The notes under the pieces are model-generated. The model was not told where the DNA came from, did no database searches, and worked only from the letters and a program-made list of their open reading frames with translations. A program made the translations under genes and the position numbers. Shown one piece after another: positions 35,896 to 44,480 of a stretch of DNA of 64,000 nucleotides. The DNA comes from RGIG5952 sp045627605 (GTDB lineage: Bacteria; Verrucomicrobiota; Kiritimatiellia; RFP12; JAAYLN01), in NCBI GenBank assembly GCA_045627605.1, contig JAZQOA010000139.1:66900-130899 (forward strand), given 5' to 3'. Position 1 is the stretch's first letter; every line of letters begins with the position of its first letter.

Positions 35896-37173
35896 TCAAA
35901 GCTTTCCCTTGACGTAGGAGATGTTCCCGCCGCACATGGCGAGGGCGATTTCGGCATCGACCTCCCAGCCTTCGAAGGGCGTGGCCTTGCCCTTCGACAG
36001 AAACTGGATCGGATCGATTTTCCCACGGTTGCCAGTGGCGACGGCCGTGAGATCGGCGCGGTCGCCGTCCGCGAAGGCGCAGGCCTTCAGGCCAAAGAGA
36101 TGGTGCGGGCGGATCGCCAGCCGGTCGACAAGCGTTTCAAGAGCGATGACGCCGGTTTTCACGAGCCTGGTGTAGAGCACGGCGAAGGCCGTTTCAAGAC
36201 CGACGACGCCGAAGGCGCTGCCCGCGAGTCCGCGGGCCTTTTCCTCGGCGGAATGTGGCGCGTGGTCGGTGGCGATGCAATCGACCGTGCCGTCCGCGAG
36301 CCCTTCGAGAAGTGCGTCGCGGTCTGCCGTCGAACGGATGGGCGGGTTCATCTTGAAGCGGCCCTCGTCCCGGAGGTCGGCGTCGGACATCACCAGGTAG
36401 TGCGGGCCGGTTTCACAGGAAACGGGAAGCCCTTCTTTTTTGGCGTCGCGGACAAGTTCGATGCTTTCCCTGGTCGACACGTGGCAGACGTGGTACTGGC
36501 ATTTGGCGTCGCGGACAAGGTCGAGGTCGCGTTCGACCATTTTCCATTCGCTGGCAGACGATATTCCCGTGAAACCATGGGCCCTGGCCCATTCGCCGTC
36601 GTGGACGCAGCCGCCGCGGACGAGAAGCGAATTGACTTCGCAATGGGCGACGATTGGCTTGTCGAGCGCTTTCGCCGCCGTCATCGCGTCCCGCATGAGG
36701 GCGCCGTCCTGCACGCCGTGGCCGTCGTCCGAGAAGCCCGCCACAAACGGGGCGAGCGCGGCCATGTCGGAAAGTTCCTCGCCTTTCTCGCCCTTGGTGA
36801 TCGCCCCGAAGGGGTGCACGTTGACGGTGGCGGAACGGTCGATGGCGTCAAGCTGGGGCCTGAGGTTTTCGAGGGCGTCGGGGACGGGGTTGAGGTTGGG
36901 CATCGTGAAGACGTCCGAATACCCGCCTGCCGCTGCGGCGGCGGAACCCGTCGCGACGGTCTCCTTGTACGAAAAACCGGGCTCGCGGAAGTGGACGTGC
37001 ACGTCTGCGAAACCCGGAAGAAGAAGCATTCCCCCCAATGGAATGACTTTCGGGTCGAAGGATGCCGGGGGCCTGGAAACGATTTTTCCTGCGGAAACCG
37101 CGACGTCGGCGGTTTGGAACCGTCCCCCGGAAAAGACCCTTGCCCCAGAAAGCAGAAATTCTCCGTAGCCCAT
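35896..37173 (-). CDS. pyrC: Dihydroorotase
   Basis: The 425-residue amidohydrolase cyclises carbamoyl-aspartate to dihydroorotate. Metal-binding motifs are present: DVHVHFREPG (His59, His61), a histidine in VAHCEVNSLL, one in YHVCHVSTRESI, and the aspartate of CIATDHAPHS. It belongs to the long, PyrC/AllB-like class I type. The start lies 22 bases after the UPF0210 stop, so it can be read from the same transcript. Confidence 0.95.
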   Translation of the reverse strand: MGYGEFLLSGARVFSGGRFQTADVAVSAGKIVSRPPASFDPKVIPLGGMLLLPGFADVHVHFREPGFSYKETVATGSAAAAAGGYSDVFTMPNLNPVPDALENLRPQLDAIDRSATVNVHPFGAITKGEKGEELSDMAALAPFVAGFSDDGHGVQDGALMRDAMTAAKALDKPIVAHCEVNSLLVRGGCVHDGEWARAHGFTGISSASEWKMVERDLDLVRDAKCQYHVCHVSTRESIELVRDAKKEGLPVSCETGPHYLVMSDADLRDEGRFKMNPPIRSTADRDALLEGLADGTVDCIATDHAPHSAEEKARGLAGSAFGVVGLETAFAVLYTRLVKTGVIALETLVDRLAIRPHHLFGLKACAFADGDRADLTAVATGNRGKIDPIQFLSKGKATPFEGWEVDAEIALAMCGGNISYVKGKL

Positions 37174-37195
37174 GGCCTGTGCCTGCGTTCCCCTG

Positions 37196-38560
37196 TTAGT
37201 TCTTGAACGAATGGATTGGCGCAGGAATGCGCCCTTTCCTCGAGATCATCCTGTCGCACGAAAATTCCGAGACTTTCATGACCGGCGCGTGGCCAAGAAG
37301 CCCGCCGAACTCCACCGTGTCGCCCACTTTCTTGCCGGCGACGGGGATGACGCGGATGGCGGTCGTCTTCTGGTTTACCATGCCGATGGCCGCTTCATCC
37401 GCGATGATTCCCGAGATCGTGGCGGCAGACGTGGCGCCGGGGATGGCGATCATGTCGAGCCCAACGGAGCAGACGCAGGTCATCGCCTCCAGCTTTTCGA
37501 TCGTGAGGGCTCCGGCGTTAACCGCGTCGATCATGCCCTGGTCCTCCGAGACGGGGATGAAGGCGCCGGAAAGTCCGCCGACATACGAGGAGGCCATGAC
37601 GCCGCCTTTTTTCACCTGGTCGTTGAGGAGGGCGAGCGCGGCGGTCGTGCCGGGGGCGCCTGGATGTTCGAGGCCGATTTCCTTGAGGATGTCCGCCACC
37701 GAGTCGCCGACGGCGGGGGTGGGGGCGAGGGAGAGGTCGACGATGCCGAAGGGGACGCCGAGGCGCTTCGAGGCCTCCTGGGCGACAAGCTGGCCCACGC
37801 GCGTGATTTTGAACGCGGTGCGTTTGATCGTTTCGCAAAGTGTCTCGAAGTCGGCGTCGCGGCAGCTCCTGAGCACATGGTTGACGACGCCGGGGCCGGA
37901 AACGCCCACGTTGATGACGGCGTCGCCTTCGGTCACGCCGTGGGAGGCGCCGGCCATGAAGGGGTTGTCGTCCGGCGCATTGCAGAGGGCCACGAGCTTG
38001 GCGCAGCCGAGGGAGTCGCGGTCTCTGGTGCGCTCGGCCGTCTGCTTGATGATTTCACCCATGAGGCGGACGGCGTCCATGTCGATGCCGGTCCGCGTTG
38101 AGCCGACGTTGACCGAGGAGCAGACGCATTCCGTCGAGGCCATGGCCTCGGGGATGGAGCGGATGAGAAGTTCGTCGGAAGGCGTCATGCCTTTTGAGAC
38201 GATCGCCGAGAAGCCGCCGAGGAAGTTGACGCCGAGCTCCCGTGCGGCGCGGTCGAGCGTGGCGGCGATTTCAACGTAGTCTTCGGGCGACTTGCAGGCG
38301 GCCGCGCCGACAAGTGCGGCGGGGGTGATCGAGAGGCGCTTGTTGACGATGGGGATGCCGAATTCGCGCGACAGTTCCTCGCCTGTGCGGACGAGATCCC
38401 CGGCGTAGTGCATGAGTTTCGCGTGGATTTTGCGGCAGGTGACGTCGAGGTTGGTGTCGGCGCAGTCGAGGAGGCTGACGCCCATCGTGATCGTGCGGAC
38501 GTCGAGGTTCTCCTGCTCGATCATCTTGTTGGTTTCGGCGACTTCGCTGATGTTGATCAT
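37196..38560 (-). CDS. UPF0210/DUF711 (PFL-family) protein
   Basis: This 454-residue member of a widely conserved family is often encoded next to an ACT-domain partner, as it is here. Typical segments are VRTITMGVSLLDCADTN, STECVCSSVNVGSTRTGIDM, GCAKLVALCNAPDDNPFMAG and CSVGLDMIAIPGATSA, with many conserved cysteines. The fold is related to pyruvate formate-lyase, but the catalytic glycyl-radical loop is absent, and the biochemical role is not established. It is preceded by the UPF0237 gene by 27 bases and followed by pyrC after 22 bases, which suggests a regulatory or metabolic link to pyrimidine synthesis. Confidence 0.92.
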   Translation of the reverse strand: MINISEVAETNKMIEQENLDVRTITMGVSLLDCADTNLDVTCRKIHAKLMHYAGDLVRTGEELSREFGIPIVNKRLSITPAALVGAAACKSPEDYVEIAATLDRAARELGVNFLGGFSAIVSKGMTPSDELLIRSIPEAMASTECVCSSVNVGSTRTGIDMDAVRLMGEIIKQTAERTRDRDSLGCAKLVALCNAPDDNPFMAGASHGVTEGDAVINVGVSGPGVVNHVLRSCRDADFETLCETIKRTAFKITRVGQLVAQEASKRLGVPFGIVDLSLAPTPAVGDSVADILKEIGLEHPGAPGTTAALALLNDQVKKGGVMASSYVGGLSGAFIPVSEDQGMIDAVNAGALTIEKLEAMTCVCSVGLDMIAIPGATSAATISGIIADEAAIGMVNQKTTAIRVIPVAGKKVGDTVEFGGLLGHAPVMKVSEFSCDRMISRKGRIPAPIHSFKN

Positions 38561-38587
38561 TTTCGGAATCCCGTGGGGTGCCGCCGT

Positions 38588-38860
38588 TTAGACGCGGTGC
38601 ATCTTGTCGAAAATCTCCTCGCGCTGGCAGCGCACCTGGACGCCGATGGATTTGCCGATTTCGTCGAGCTGGGAGACGATCTCGCCGAAAGGCTTGTCGG
38701 AGGCCTTGACGTCAACAACCATCATCATGTTGAAAAATTCCTGGACGATCGTCTGCGAAATGTCGAGAATGTTGATGTGGTTCTCCGCAAGGTAGGTGCA
38801 GACCTTGGCGATGATGCCGACGGTATCCTTGCCGACAACTGTGATCACTGCTTTGTTCAT
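38588..38860 (-). CDS. UPF0237 ACT-domain protein
   Basis: The 90-residue protein is a single ACT domain (MNKAVITVVGKDTVGIIAKV, then HINILDISQTIVQEFFNMMM), the fold used for small-ligand sensing in amino-acid and nucleotide metabolism. It is regularly paired with UPF0210, consistent with a sensor for that protein. It is the first gene of the apparent eight-gene operon; its promoter lies about 30 bases upstream. The ligand is unknown. Confidence 0.93.
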   Translation of the reverse strand: MNKAVITVVGKDTVGIIAKVCTYLAENHINILDISQTIVQEFFNMMMVVDVKASDKPFGEIVSQLDEIGKSIGVQVRCQREEIFDKMHRV

Positions 38861-38889
38861 GCTGGAATGTGCCTTTGTTTATGCCATCT

Positions 38890-38895
38890 ATTATA
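38890..38895 (-). promoter_or_regulatory. Extended -10 promoter of the UPF0237-pyr operon
   Basis: Minus-strand ATGG-TATAAT-AG; no good -35 is present, as expected for an extended -10. An inverted repeat (ATACC/GGTAT) covers the upstream edge, in the 88-base divergent spacer shared with the esterase gene. Transcription start is predicted about 22 nt before the ATG. Confidence 0.6.
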
Positions 38896-38948
38896 CCATA
38901 GGGGTATGGCATGGTTTGTGCTTGATGGGTTTTGAAAGGGTTTATTCC

Positions 38949-40544
38949 ATGAAAAAGACTGTTGTGACATTGGTTGCCGCGTTTGCCGCGGCGTCGGCGC
39001 TTGCGGTGCAGGTGTCGAAGGTGTTTTCCTCCAACATGGTGCTCCAGCGCGACCGGCCCGTTCCGGTCTGGGGGCTTGCCGAACCTGGCGAGGCGATTTC
39101 GGTTGATTTCGCCGGGCAGTCGCTCAAGACCGTCGCGGACGCCAAGGGCGAATGGTCCGTCACGCTGAAGCCGATGAAGGTTTCGCGCGAAGGCCGCGAC
39201 ATGGTGGTGGCCGGTTCAACTTCCAATGTGTTTGCCAACGTGCTCGTGGGCGACGTTTGGCTGTGCTCCGGGCAGTCCAACATGGAGATGTCGTTCTCCT
39301 GGGGCATCTACGATGGCGACAAGTTCAAGGCGGAGTCTGTGAACTTCCCCGAAATCCGGCACATGAAGATCCGCAGGGTCACGAAGTTCGTCCCCGAGCC
39401 TTTTGACGTTCCCGTGGAGTCGGCCTGGAACACGGCTTCCAATGTTTTCCAGGGCGTGACGGCGGCGGGGTACTTCTTCGCCCGGAAGATCGTGCAGGAG
39501 ACGGGCGTGCCTGTCGGGCTTCTCAATGACAGCTGGAGCGGTTGCCGGATCGAACCGTTCATTTCGCCGGATGGATTCCGCGACGACGCGGAGCTCGCCG
39601 TCTACAAGGAGATGCTTGACCGGGTCGACCCCGCGACGGAGCTTGGCCGGAAGACGCTTTCGGACATTGTCGCCGAAACGCGCAAGTGGGCGGACGAGGC
39701 CGAGGCGTCGATTGCCGCCGGCAAGGCCCCGATGGCGCAGCCTCCTCGTCTCCCCGATTTGAATGGCATCACCGGGCAGTACAACTGGATGATCCACCCG
39801 CTGACGCGCTTCCCGATCAAGGGCGCGATCTGGTACCAGGGGTGCTCAAACGCCGGCGACGGCCTTGCCTACACGGCCAAGATGCGCGGTCTCATCAACG
39901 GCTGGCGCAAGGCGTGGGGGTATGACTTCCCGTTCTACTTTGTCCAGCTCGCCAGTTTCCAGGGGGCGACGCAGGATCCCGCGGGCGGAAATGGCTACGC
40001 CCCCATCCGCGAGGGCCAGCGCCGGGCGCTCCAGGTTCCGGGAACCGGCATGGCGGTCGCGATTGACGTCGGCAACGGCGGCGACATCCACCCCAAGGCC
40101 AAGCTTTTCGTGGGCGAACGCCTGGCCGCATGGGCGTTGGCGAAGGACTACGGCAAGAATGTCGTTCCCTCGGGCCCGCTTTTCAAGTCGCTGGAACTCG
40201 TCCCCGCAGGGCTTGACTCGGATCTTGCCGCAATCCGCGTGAAGTTCGACTACGTAGGCTCCGGCCTGATGGCGGGCAAGAAGGACTTTGGCAACAACGA
40301 CCCCGTCGTGGAGGATGCCGAGGCGGGCGGCAAGCTCAAGGGCTTCGCCATCCGCGGGGCGGACGGCAAGTGGCACTGGGCCACGGCCGTGATCGAGGGC
40401 GGTTCGGTGCTGGTGTCGTCGCCCGACGCGCCGGAGCCTGACGCCGTCCGCTACGCCTATTCGGGCAATCCCATGGGCAACTGCAACCTCTACAACCGCG
40501 AGGGCCTGCCCGCGTCGCCGTTTGACGCTGAATTGCCCGAATAG
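38949..40544 (+). CDS. Secreted sialate O-acetylesterase
   Basis: The 531-residue protein has a signal peptide (MKKTVVTLVAAFAAASALA, cleavage after residue 19). A short beta domain (VFSSNMVLQRDRPVPVWGLA) is characteristic of the family and leads into an SGNH hydrolase fold with catalytic Ser110 in WLCSGQSNMEMS, then GVPVGLLNDSWSGCRIEPF, GAIWYQGCSNAGDG (oxyanion region) and GGDIHPKAK (Asp/His). It removes O-acetyl groups from sialic acids or other sugars so that glycosidases can act. The ATG follows AAAGGG. Convergent neighbours and the hairpin at 40534-40555 mark its end. Confidence 0.88.
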   Translation: MKKTVVTLVAAFAAASALAVQVSKVFSSNMVLQRDRPVPVWGLAEPGEAISVDFAGQSLKTVADAKGEWSVTLKPMKVSREGRDMVVAGSTSNVFANVLVGDVWLCSGQSNMEMSFSWGIYDGDKFKAESVNFPEIRHMKIRRVTKFVPEPFDVPVESAWNTASNVFQGVTAAGYFFARKIVQETGVPVGLLNDSWSGCRIEPFISPDGFRDDAELAVYKEMLDRVDPATELGRKTLSDIVAETRKWADEAEASIAAGKAPMAQPPRLPDLNGITGQYNWMIHPLTRFPIKGAIWYQGCSNAGDGLAYTAKMRGLINGWRKAWGYDFPFYFVQLASFQGATQDPAGGNGYAPIREGQRRALQVPGTGMAVAIDVGNGGDIHPKAKLFVGERLAAWALAKDYGKNVVPSGPLFKSLELVPAGLDSDLAAIRVKFDYVGSGLMAGKKDFGNNDPVVEDAEAGGKLKGFAIRGADGKWHWATAVIEGGSVLVSSPDAPEPDAVRYAYSGNPMGNCNLYNREGLPASPFDAELPE

Positions 40545-40555
40545 TCATTCGGGCA
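40534..40555. terminator. Hairpin at the end of the esterase gene
   Basis: TGCCCGAAT and ATTCGGGCA form a perfect nine-base-pair stem around AGTC, overlapping the stop codon, with T5 seven bases later. It may serve both convergent genes. Confidence 0.55.
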
Positions 40556-40567
40556 CCGAGACGTTTT

Positions 40568-41338
40568 TCATATTCCGAGAAGGCGCCTGATGTTGCCGCT
40601 GAACACCAGGCGCTTCTCGTCTTCCGAGATGAGCGTGTCGAGCGCGACGCCGCCGATGTACATTGCGGGGTTGCAGGTCGGGAAATCCGAGCCGAAGATG
40701 AAGCGCCCGGCCCCGAACTCGTCGATGGCGTGGCGGAGCATGCCGTGGCGGAAGATGCCGTAGCCGGAGAGGTCGAGATAGTAGTTGGCGCTTGTCGCCA
40801 TGCGCTTCATGTGGCGCGTGAATTCGTTGTATTCGCCCGGATGCGCCGCGACGAAAACGGTGTCGGGGTGCTCAAGGACCATTTTGTCCATGGCGTCTTC
40901 GCCCATCGAGTGGAAGCTCACGACAATGCCGTGGCGCGTCGCCTCGTCGAGAATCGCCGAGAACCCGGCGCAGGAATAGTCTTCCCAGCCTTGGCAATAG
41001 GGGACGAGCTCCCCGATGAGTTTCACGCCTTCTTTTTCCATCCGTTCGATTTCGCGGCAGGATTCGTCGACATAGCCGGGGTGGACGTGGTAGCCGGGGA
41101 CGTAGAAGCCGTCGTACATGTCGCGGAGGCGGAGCGCGTCGTCGTTCATCCGGCGCACGTCCGCCCATGATTCGCAGGGCCGGTCGATGACGGAGCCGCA
41201 GATTTTCGAGATGCCGAGTCCGCGGAGGAAGGCGACGGTCTTTTCGGCGCCCATGTCGCAGAAGGCGGTGTGGCTGCAGATGTTTTCGCGGTCGGTGAGG
41301 AAGGGGTGCGTGTGGAAGTCGATGATTTCGTAGTCCAT
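40568..41338 (-). CDS. Metal-dependent amidohydrolase (amidohydrolase_2 type)
   Basis: The 256-residue protein begins IIDFHTHPF, the first metal-binding HxH. It has VSFHSMGEDAMDKM and VFVAAHPGEYNEF (further histidines), and ends with RFIFGSDFPTCNP, the conserved Asp near the C-terminus. This group includes decarboxylases and lactone or amide hydrolases; the substrate is not evident. GGAG lies seven bases before the ATG. It is about 27% similar by eye to the next gene upstream, so the two are probably an ancient duplication. It is the last gene of the rmuC-GH2-amidohydrolase string. Confidence 0.75.
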   Translation of the reverse strand: MDYEIIDFHTHPFLTDRENICSHTAFCDMGAEKTVAFLRGLGISKICGSVIDRPCESWADVRRMNDDALRLRDMYDGFYVPGYHVHPGYVDESCREIERMEKEGVKLIGELVPYCQGWEDYSCAGFSAILDEATRHGIVVSFHSMGEDAMDKMVLEHPDTVFVAAHPGEYNEFTRHMKRMATSANYYLDLSGYGIFRHGMLRHAIDEFGAGRFIFGSDFPTCNPAMYIGGVALDTLISEDEKRLVFSGNIRRLLGI

Positions 41339-41379
41339 GGAGGTTCTCCGCTTGGTGGTTGGTGAAAGTTCGCCCTGCG

Positions 41380-42183
41380 TCAATCGAGGCCGAGGAAGCG
41401 TTCCGCGTTGAGGTGGAGGATGGCTTCGCGCTCGCCCTCCGTGAGGCCGAGGCGCATGAATCTTTCCATTTCGCCTTCGTGGTCCCACATCGGGAAGTCG
41501 CTGCCGAACATGAATTTCTCCACGCCGGCTTTCCTGATCATCTCCGTTGCCTCTTGCGGGTCGAGGGCGAAGAGCGAGCTTGACGTGTCGAACATGATGG
41601 GGAGGGCATATAGCTCGCGGGCGGCGTCTTTCCATTCGGTGTAGCCGCCGAAATGCGCCGCGACGATCCTGAGCCTGGGGTAGCGCCGGGAGATTTCGGC
41701 GATTTTCGCCGGGTTTGAGAAGAGGTAGCGCTTGTCGCCGGCGTGGAAAAGGATGGGAAGCCTGTCCGCGACGGCGCGGTACATCGGGTCGAGTTTCGGG
41801 TCGTTGATCGAGAAGCGTTGGAAGTCGGGGTGGAGCTTGATGCCGCGCAAGCCGTTCGCAACCATGAAGTCGAGCTCGGCGTCGAAGTCCTCCATGTCGG
41901 GGTGGAGCGTGCCGAAGCCGATGAAAAGCCCCGGCCGAGCCGCGCATTCCCTGATGATGTTGGCGTTGATGGCGCGGACCTGAAGCGGGGAGGTGGCGGC
42001 GGAGTGGACGATGTAGCGCGTCACGCCGATTTTCGATCCCGAGGCCACAAGGGCGTCGGCGGTTCCCGTGCCGCGCATCGGGGAGTCGTAGAAGTCGCCA
42101 ATGGCCGCAACGGCCTTTGATGCGATTTTCTCCGGGTAGATGTGGGCGTGCGCGTCTATGATCGGGCAGTTCGGGAGGTTCAT
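41380..42183 (-). CDS. Metal-dependent amidohydrolase (amidohydrolase_2 type)
   Basis: The 267-residue TIM-barrel hydrolase has PIIDAHAHIYPEKIA (HxH), GIKLHPDFQRF, PILFHAGDKRY, RIVAAHFGGYTEWKD and KFMFGSDFPMWDHEGE, i.e. all metal-ligand positions. The ATG overlaps the stop of the GH2 gene by four bases, so the two are translationally coupled. Being tied to a beta-galactosidase-like gene suggests a role in processing a sugar-derived acid or lactone, but this is inference. Confidence 0.8.
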   Translation of the reverse strand: MNLPNCPIIDAHAHIYPEKIASKAVAAIGDFYDSPMRGTGTADALVASGSKIGVTRYIVHSAATSPLQVRAINANIIRECAARPGLFIGFGTLHPDMEDFDAELDFMVANGLRGIKLHPDFQRFSINDPKLDPMYRAVADRLPILFHAGDKRYLFSNPAKIAEISRRYPRLRIVAAHFGGYTEWKDAARELYALPIMFDTSSSLFALDPQEATEMIRKAGVEKFMFGSDFPMWDHEGEMERFMRLGLTEGEREAILHLNAERFLGLD

Positions 42184-44480
42184 TCGCAATCCTTTCCCAA
42201 GGGCGTGAGCGTAAACGCGGCGGGGGCGAGACCCTCGGCGGCCGCCTGGAGGACGATGCGCCCCGGCCCGGTGCGTCGCAAAATCACGACCGCCTTGCCG
42301 AAATACAGTTCGTGGCGCTTTTCCGAGAACGCCCGGTAGGAACGCGGGTCGCCGTTTCCGCAGGCGGCGATTTCCCCCGCGCCGGAGACTTCGAACGAGA
42401 CGAGACGTGTGGCGAACGGATCGCGTACGCCCTGCGCGTCCACGGCGTCGACCTGGACGAAGACGAGTTCGTCCGCCAGGTTCGTGTAGGGATCGGCCGC
42501 GAGGCGAAGGGCCACGGGCATCCCCGCCGTCTTCACAGACGCCTCGCCGATGCGTTCGCCGTTCTTGTAGGCGACGACCGTCAGTTCTCCGGGTTCCCAG
42601 GCGACATCGCACCATCTCAGACGGTATTTGTCGCAGATCCTGTAGTAGGGGTTGTCGCGGAAGTCGTCGCGCGGGGTGTTGTCCGCGATATCGTGGTCGA
42701 CGGAAAAATCAACGTCCGCGAGCTTGCGGCGACGGCCCAGCGACTTGCCGTTGAGGAAGAGTTCGGCCTCGTCGCCGTCGGTGTAGGCGTAGACCGGGAC
42801 GACCTGTCCCGGCGCCCAGTTCCAGTGCGGGAGGATGTGGACGGTGCGGGCGGTCTCGTTCCAGTACGAACGGAAGAGGAAGAAGCGGTCCTTGGGGACG
42901 CCCGACAAGTCAACTGCGCCGTAGTAGGAGCTGCGGGCCATTTCACGTTCGGGTATGTCCACGCCCTTGAGGTAGGCGGGCCAGCCAATCGAGTAATAAG
43001 GCGAGGGTTCGCCCAGGTAGTCGATGCCCGTCCAGGTGAACTCGCCGGCAACGAACCGGTCTTTCTCCATGCGGTGGAATTCGACGTCGGGAATGTCGCT
43101 GTACCAGGCTGCCACGTGGTCGTAGCCCGATGTTTTGCGCACGTCGACCGCGTAGTCGGTGCGGTAGGCGGCGGGCGGGTTGCGGTAGTAGCCGAAGTCG
43201 CTGAAGGAACTGCCCGACTCCGTATAGACGATAGGCTTGTCCGGTGCGAGACGCTTCATCGGCATATAGCGCCGGGCGTAGTTCCAGCCCGTGACGTCGA
43301 GGTCGAGGAAGCAGTCGCAGGTCTCCTTTTGCCAGGCGCCGATGCCGACCGCGCGGGTGGCGTCTTCGGCGAGGATTGCCTCGCGGTAGGCGCGGCAGCG
43401 TTCGCGCGTGACGCCCGTTGGAAAGGCGTCGTCCGCCGGGCCGATTTCGTTGCCGATCGACCATGCGACGACGGACGGGTGGTTTCTGTCGCGGCGGACG
43501 AATGCCTTCAGGTTGCGCGTCACGAATTCGTCGAGCCCGTCGGCACCCTCCGCGCGCAGGGCCGAGCCATCCCATTTGTCGAAGCACTCGTCCCAGACGA
43601 CGAAGCCCATTTCGTCGCAAAGGTCGAGAAATTCCGGCGCGACGGCGTTGTGCGAGGTTCGGATGGCGTTGGCGCCCATGTCCTTCATGATCTTCAAATG
43701 GCGCGCCGCGGCGGCCCTGGTGAAGGCCATGCCGAGAAGTCCGAGGTCGGAGTGGAGGCACACGCCCTTCAACTGGAGGCGGCGTCCGTTGAGGTGGAAG
43801 CCGTCGTCGGCGGTGAAACGCGCGGTGCGGATGCCGTACCTGAACTTTTCGCCGAGAATCTCGACTTCGTGGAGAAAGGGCGATTCGGGTGACCAGAGTT
43901 TGGGATGCGCGATGTCGAACGAAAATGAAATCTTGCCCTTCGCGGGGGTCTCGTACGAAACCAACACCGTTGCGCATTCGGGCGTAACGACGGGTGTCGT
44001 GATCGCGAGCGAATTTGGCACGACGTGCTCGGCGGGGAGCACCTTGAGCCTGAGCGGACGGAAGAGCCCGCCCCCGCAATAGAAGCGCGAGTAGCCTTTC
44101 GTCGTGTCGCACGTGACGGCGACGTCGTTGCGGCCGGGGCGGAGCTTGTCCGTGACGTCGAGCGTGACGCCCATGTAGCCGTAGTCCCAGCCTCCGGCGT
44201 CCGCGCCGTTGAGAAAGACGCGCGGGCTCGACAGGGCGCCTTCAAGCTCGAGGTAGGCCCGTCCGCCCAGGCGCAGCGTTTCAATGGCGTCGGCGCCCAG
44301 GTCGAAGGTCCTGCGGTACTCGCCCTTGCCGCGCCAGGGCAACTTCCCGCTCTGCCCCTCTCCTTCGGGGTCGAAAGGCCCGGCGATCGCCCAGTCGTGG
44401 GGGACGCGCACCTTTGTCCAGCCGGCGGCGTCCTCGCGTCGGAAGTCCCAGATGCCTGCAAGCTCAATTGTCGTTTTCAT
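42180..44480 (-). CDS. GH2 beta-galactosidase-like glycosidase
   Basis: The 766-residue protein has the GH2 domain order. The sugar-binding jelly roll (VPHDWAIAGPFDPEGEGQSG; YRRTFDLG) is followed by an Ig-like domain and the TIM barrel with IRTSHNAVAPEFLDLCDEMG, acid/base Glu345 in WSIGNEIGPADD and nucleophile Glu421 in IVYTESGSSFSDFG. A DUF4982-like domain follows (WNWAPGQVVPVYAYTDGDEA; WEPGELTVVAYKNGE), and then a further beta domain. No signal peptide is visible, so it acts in the cytoplasm or periplasm on imported oligosaccharides. The substrate could be beta-galactoside or another beta-linked sugar. Its start lies inside the last codons of rmuC (17-base overlap). Confidence 0.9.
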   Translation of the reverse strand: MKTTIELAGIWDFRREDAAGWTKVRVPHDWAIAGPFDPEGEGQSGKLPWRGKGEYRRTFDLGADAIETLRLGGRAYLELEGALSSPRVFLNGADAGGWDYGYMGVTLDVTDKLRPGRNDVAVTCDTTKGYSRFYCGGGLFRPLRLKVLPAEHVVPNSLAITTPVVTPECATVLVSYETPAKGKISFSFDIAHPKLWSPESPFLHEVEILGEKFRYGIRTARFTADDGFHLNGRRLQLKGVCLHSDLGLLGMAFTRAAAARHLKIMKDMGANAIRTSHNAVAPEFLDLCDEMGFVVWDECFDKWDGSALRAEGADGLDEFVTRNLKAFVRRDRNHPSVVAWSIGNEIGPADDAFPTGVTRERCRAYREAILAEDATRAVGIGAWQKETCDCFLDLDVTGWNYARRYMPMKRLAPDKPIVYTESGSSFSDFGYYRNPPAAYRTDYAVDVRKTSGYDHVAAWYSDIPDVEFHRMEKDRFVAGEFTWTGIDYLGEPSPYYSIGWPAYLKGVDIPEREMARSSYYGAVDLSGVPKDRFFLFRSYWNETARTVHILPHWNWAPGQVVPVYAYTDGDEAELFLNGKSLGRRRKLADVDFSVDHDIADNTPRDDFRDNPYYRICDKYRLRWCDVAWEPGELTVVAYKNGERIGEASVKTAGMPVALRLAADPYTNLADELVFVQVDAVDAQGVRDPFATRLVSFEVSGAGEIAACGNGDPRSYRAFSEKRHELYFGKAVVILRRTGPGRIVLQAAAEGLAPAAFTLTPLGKDCE

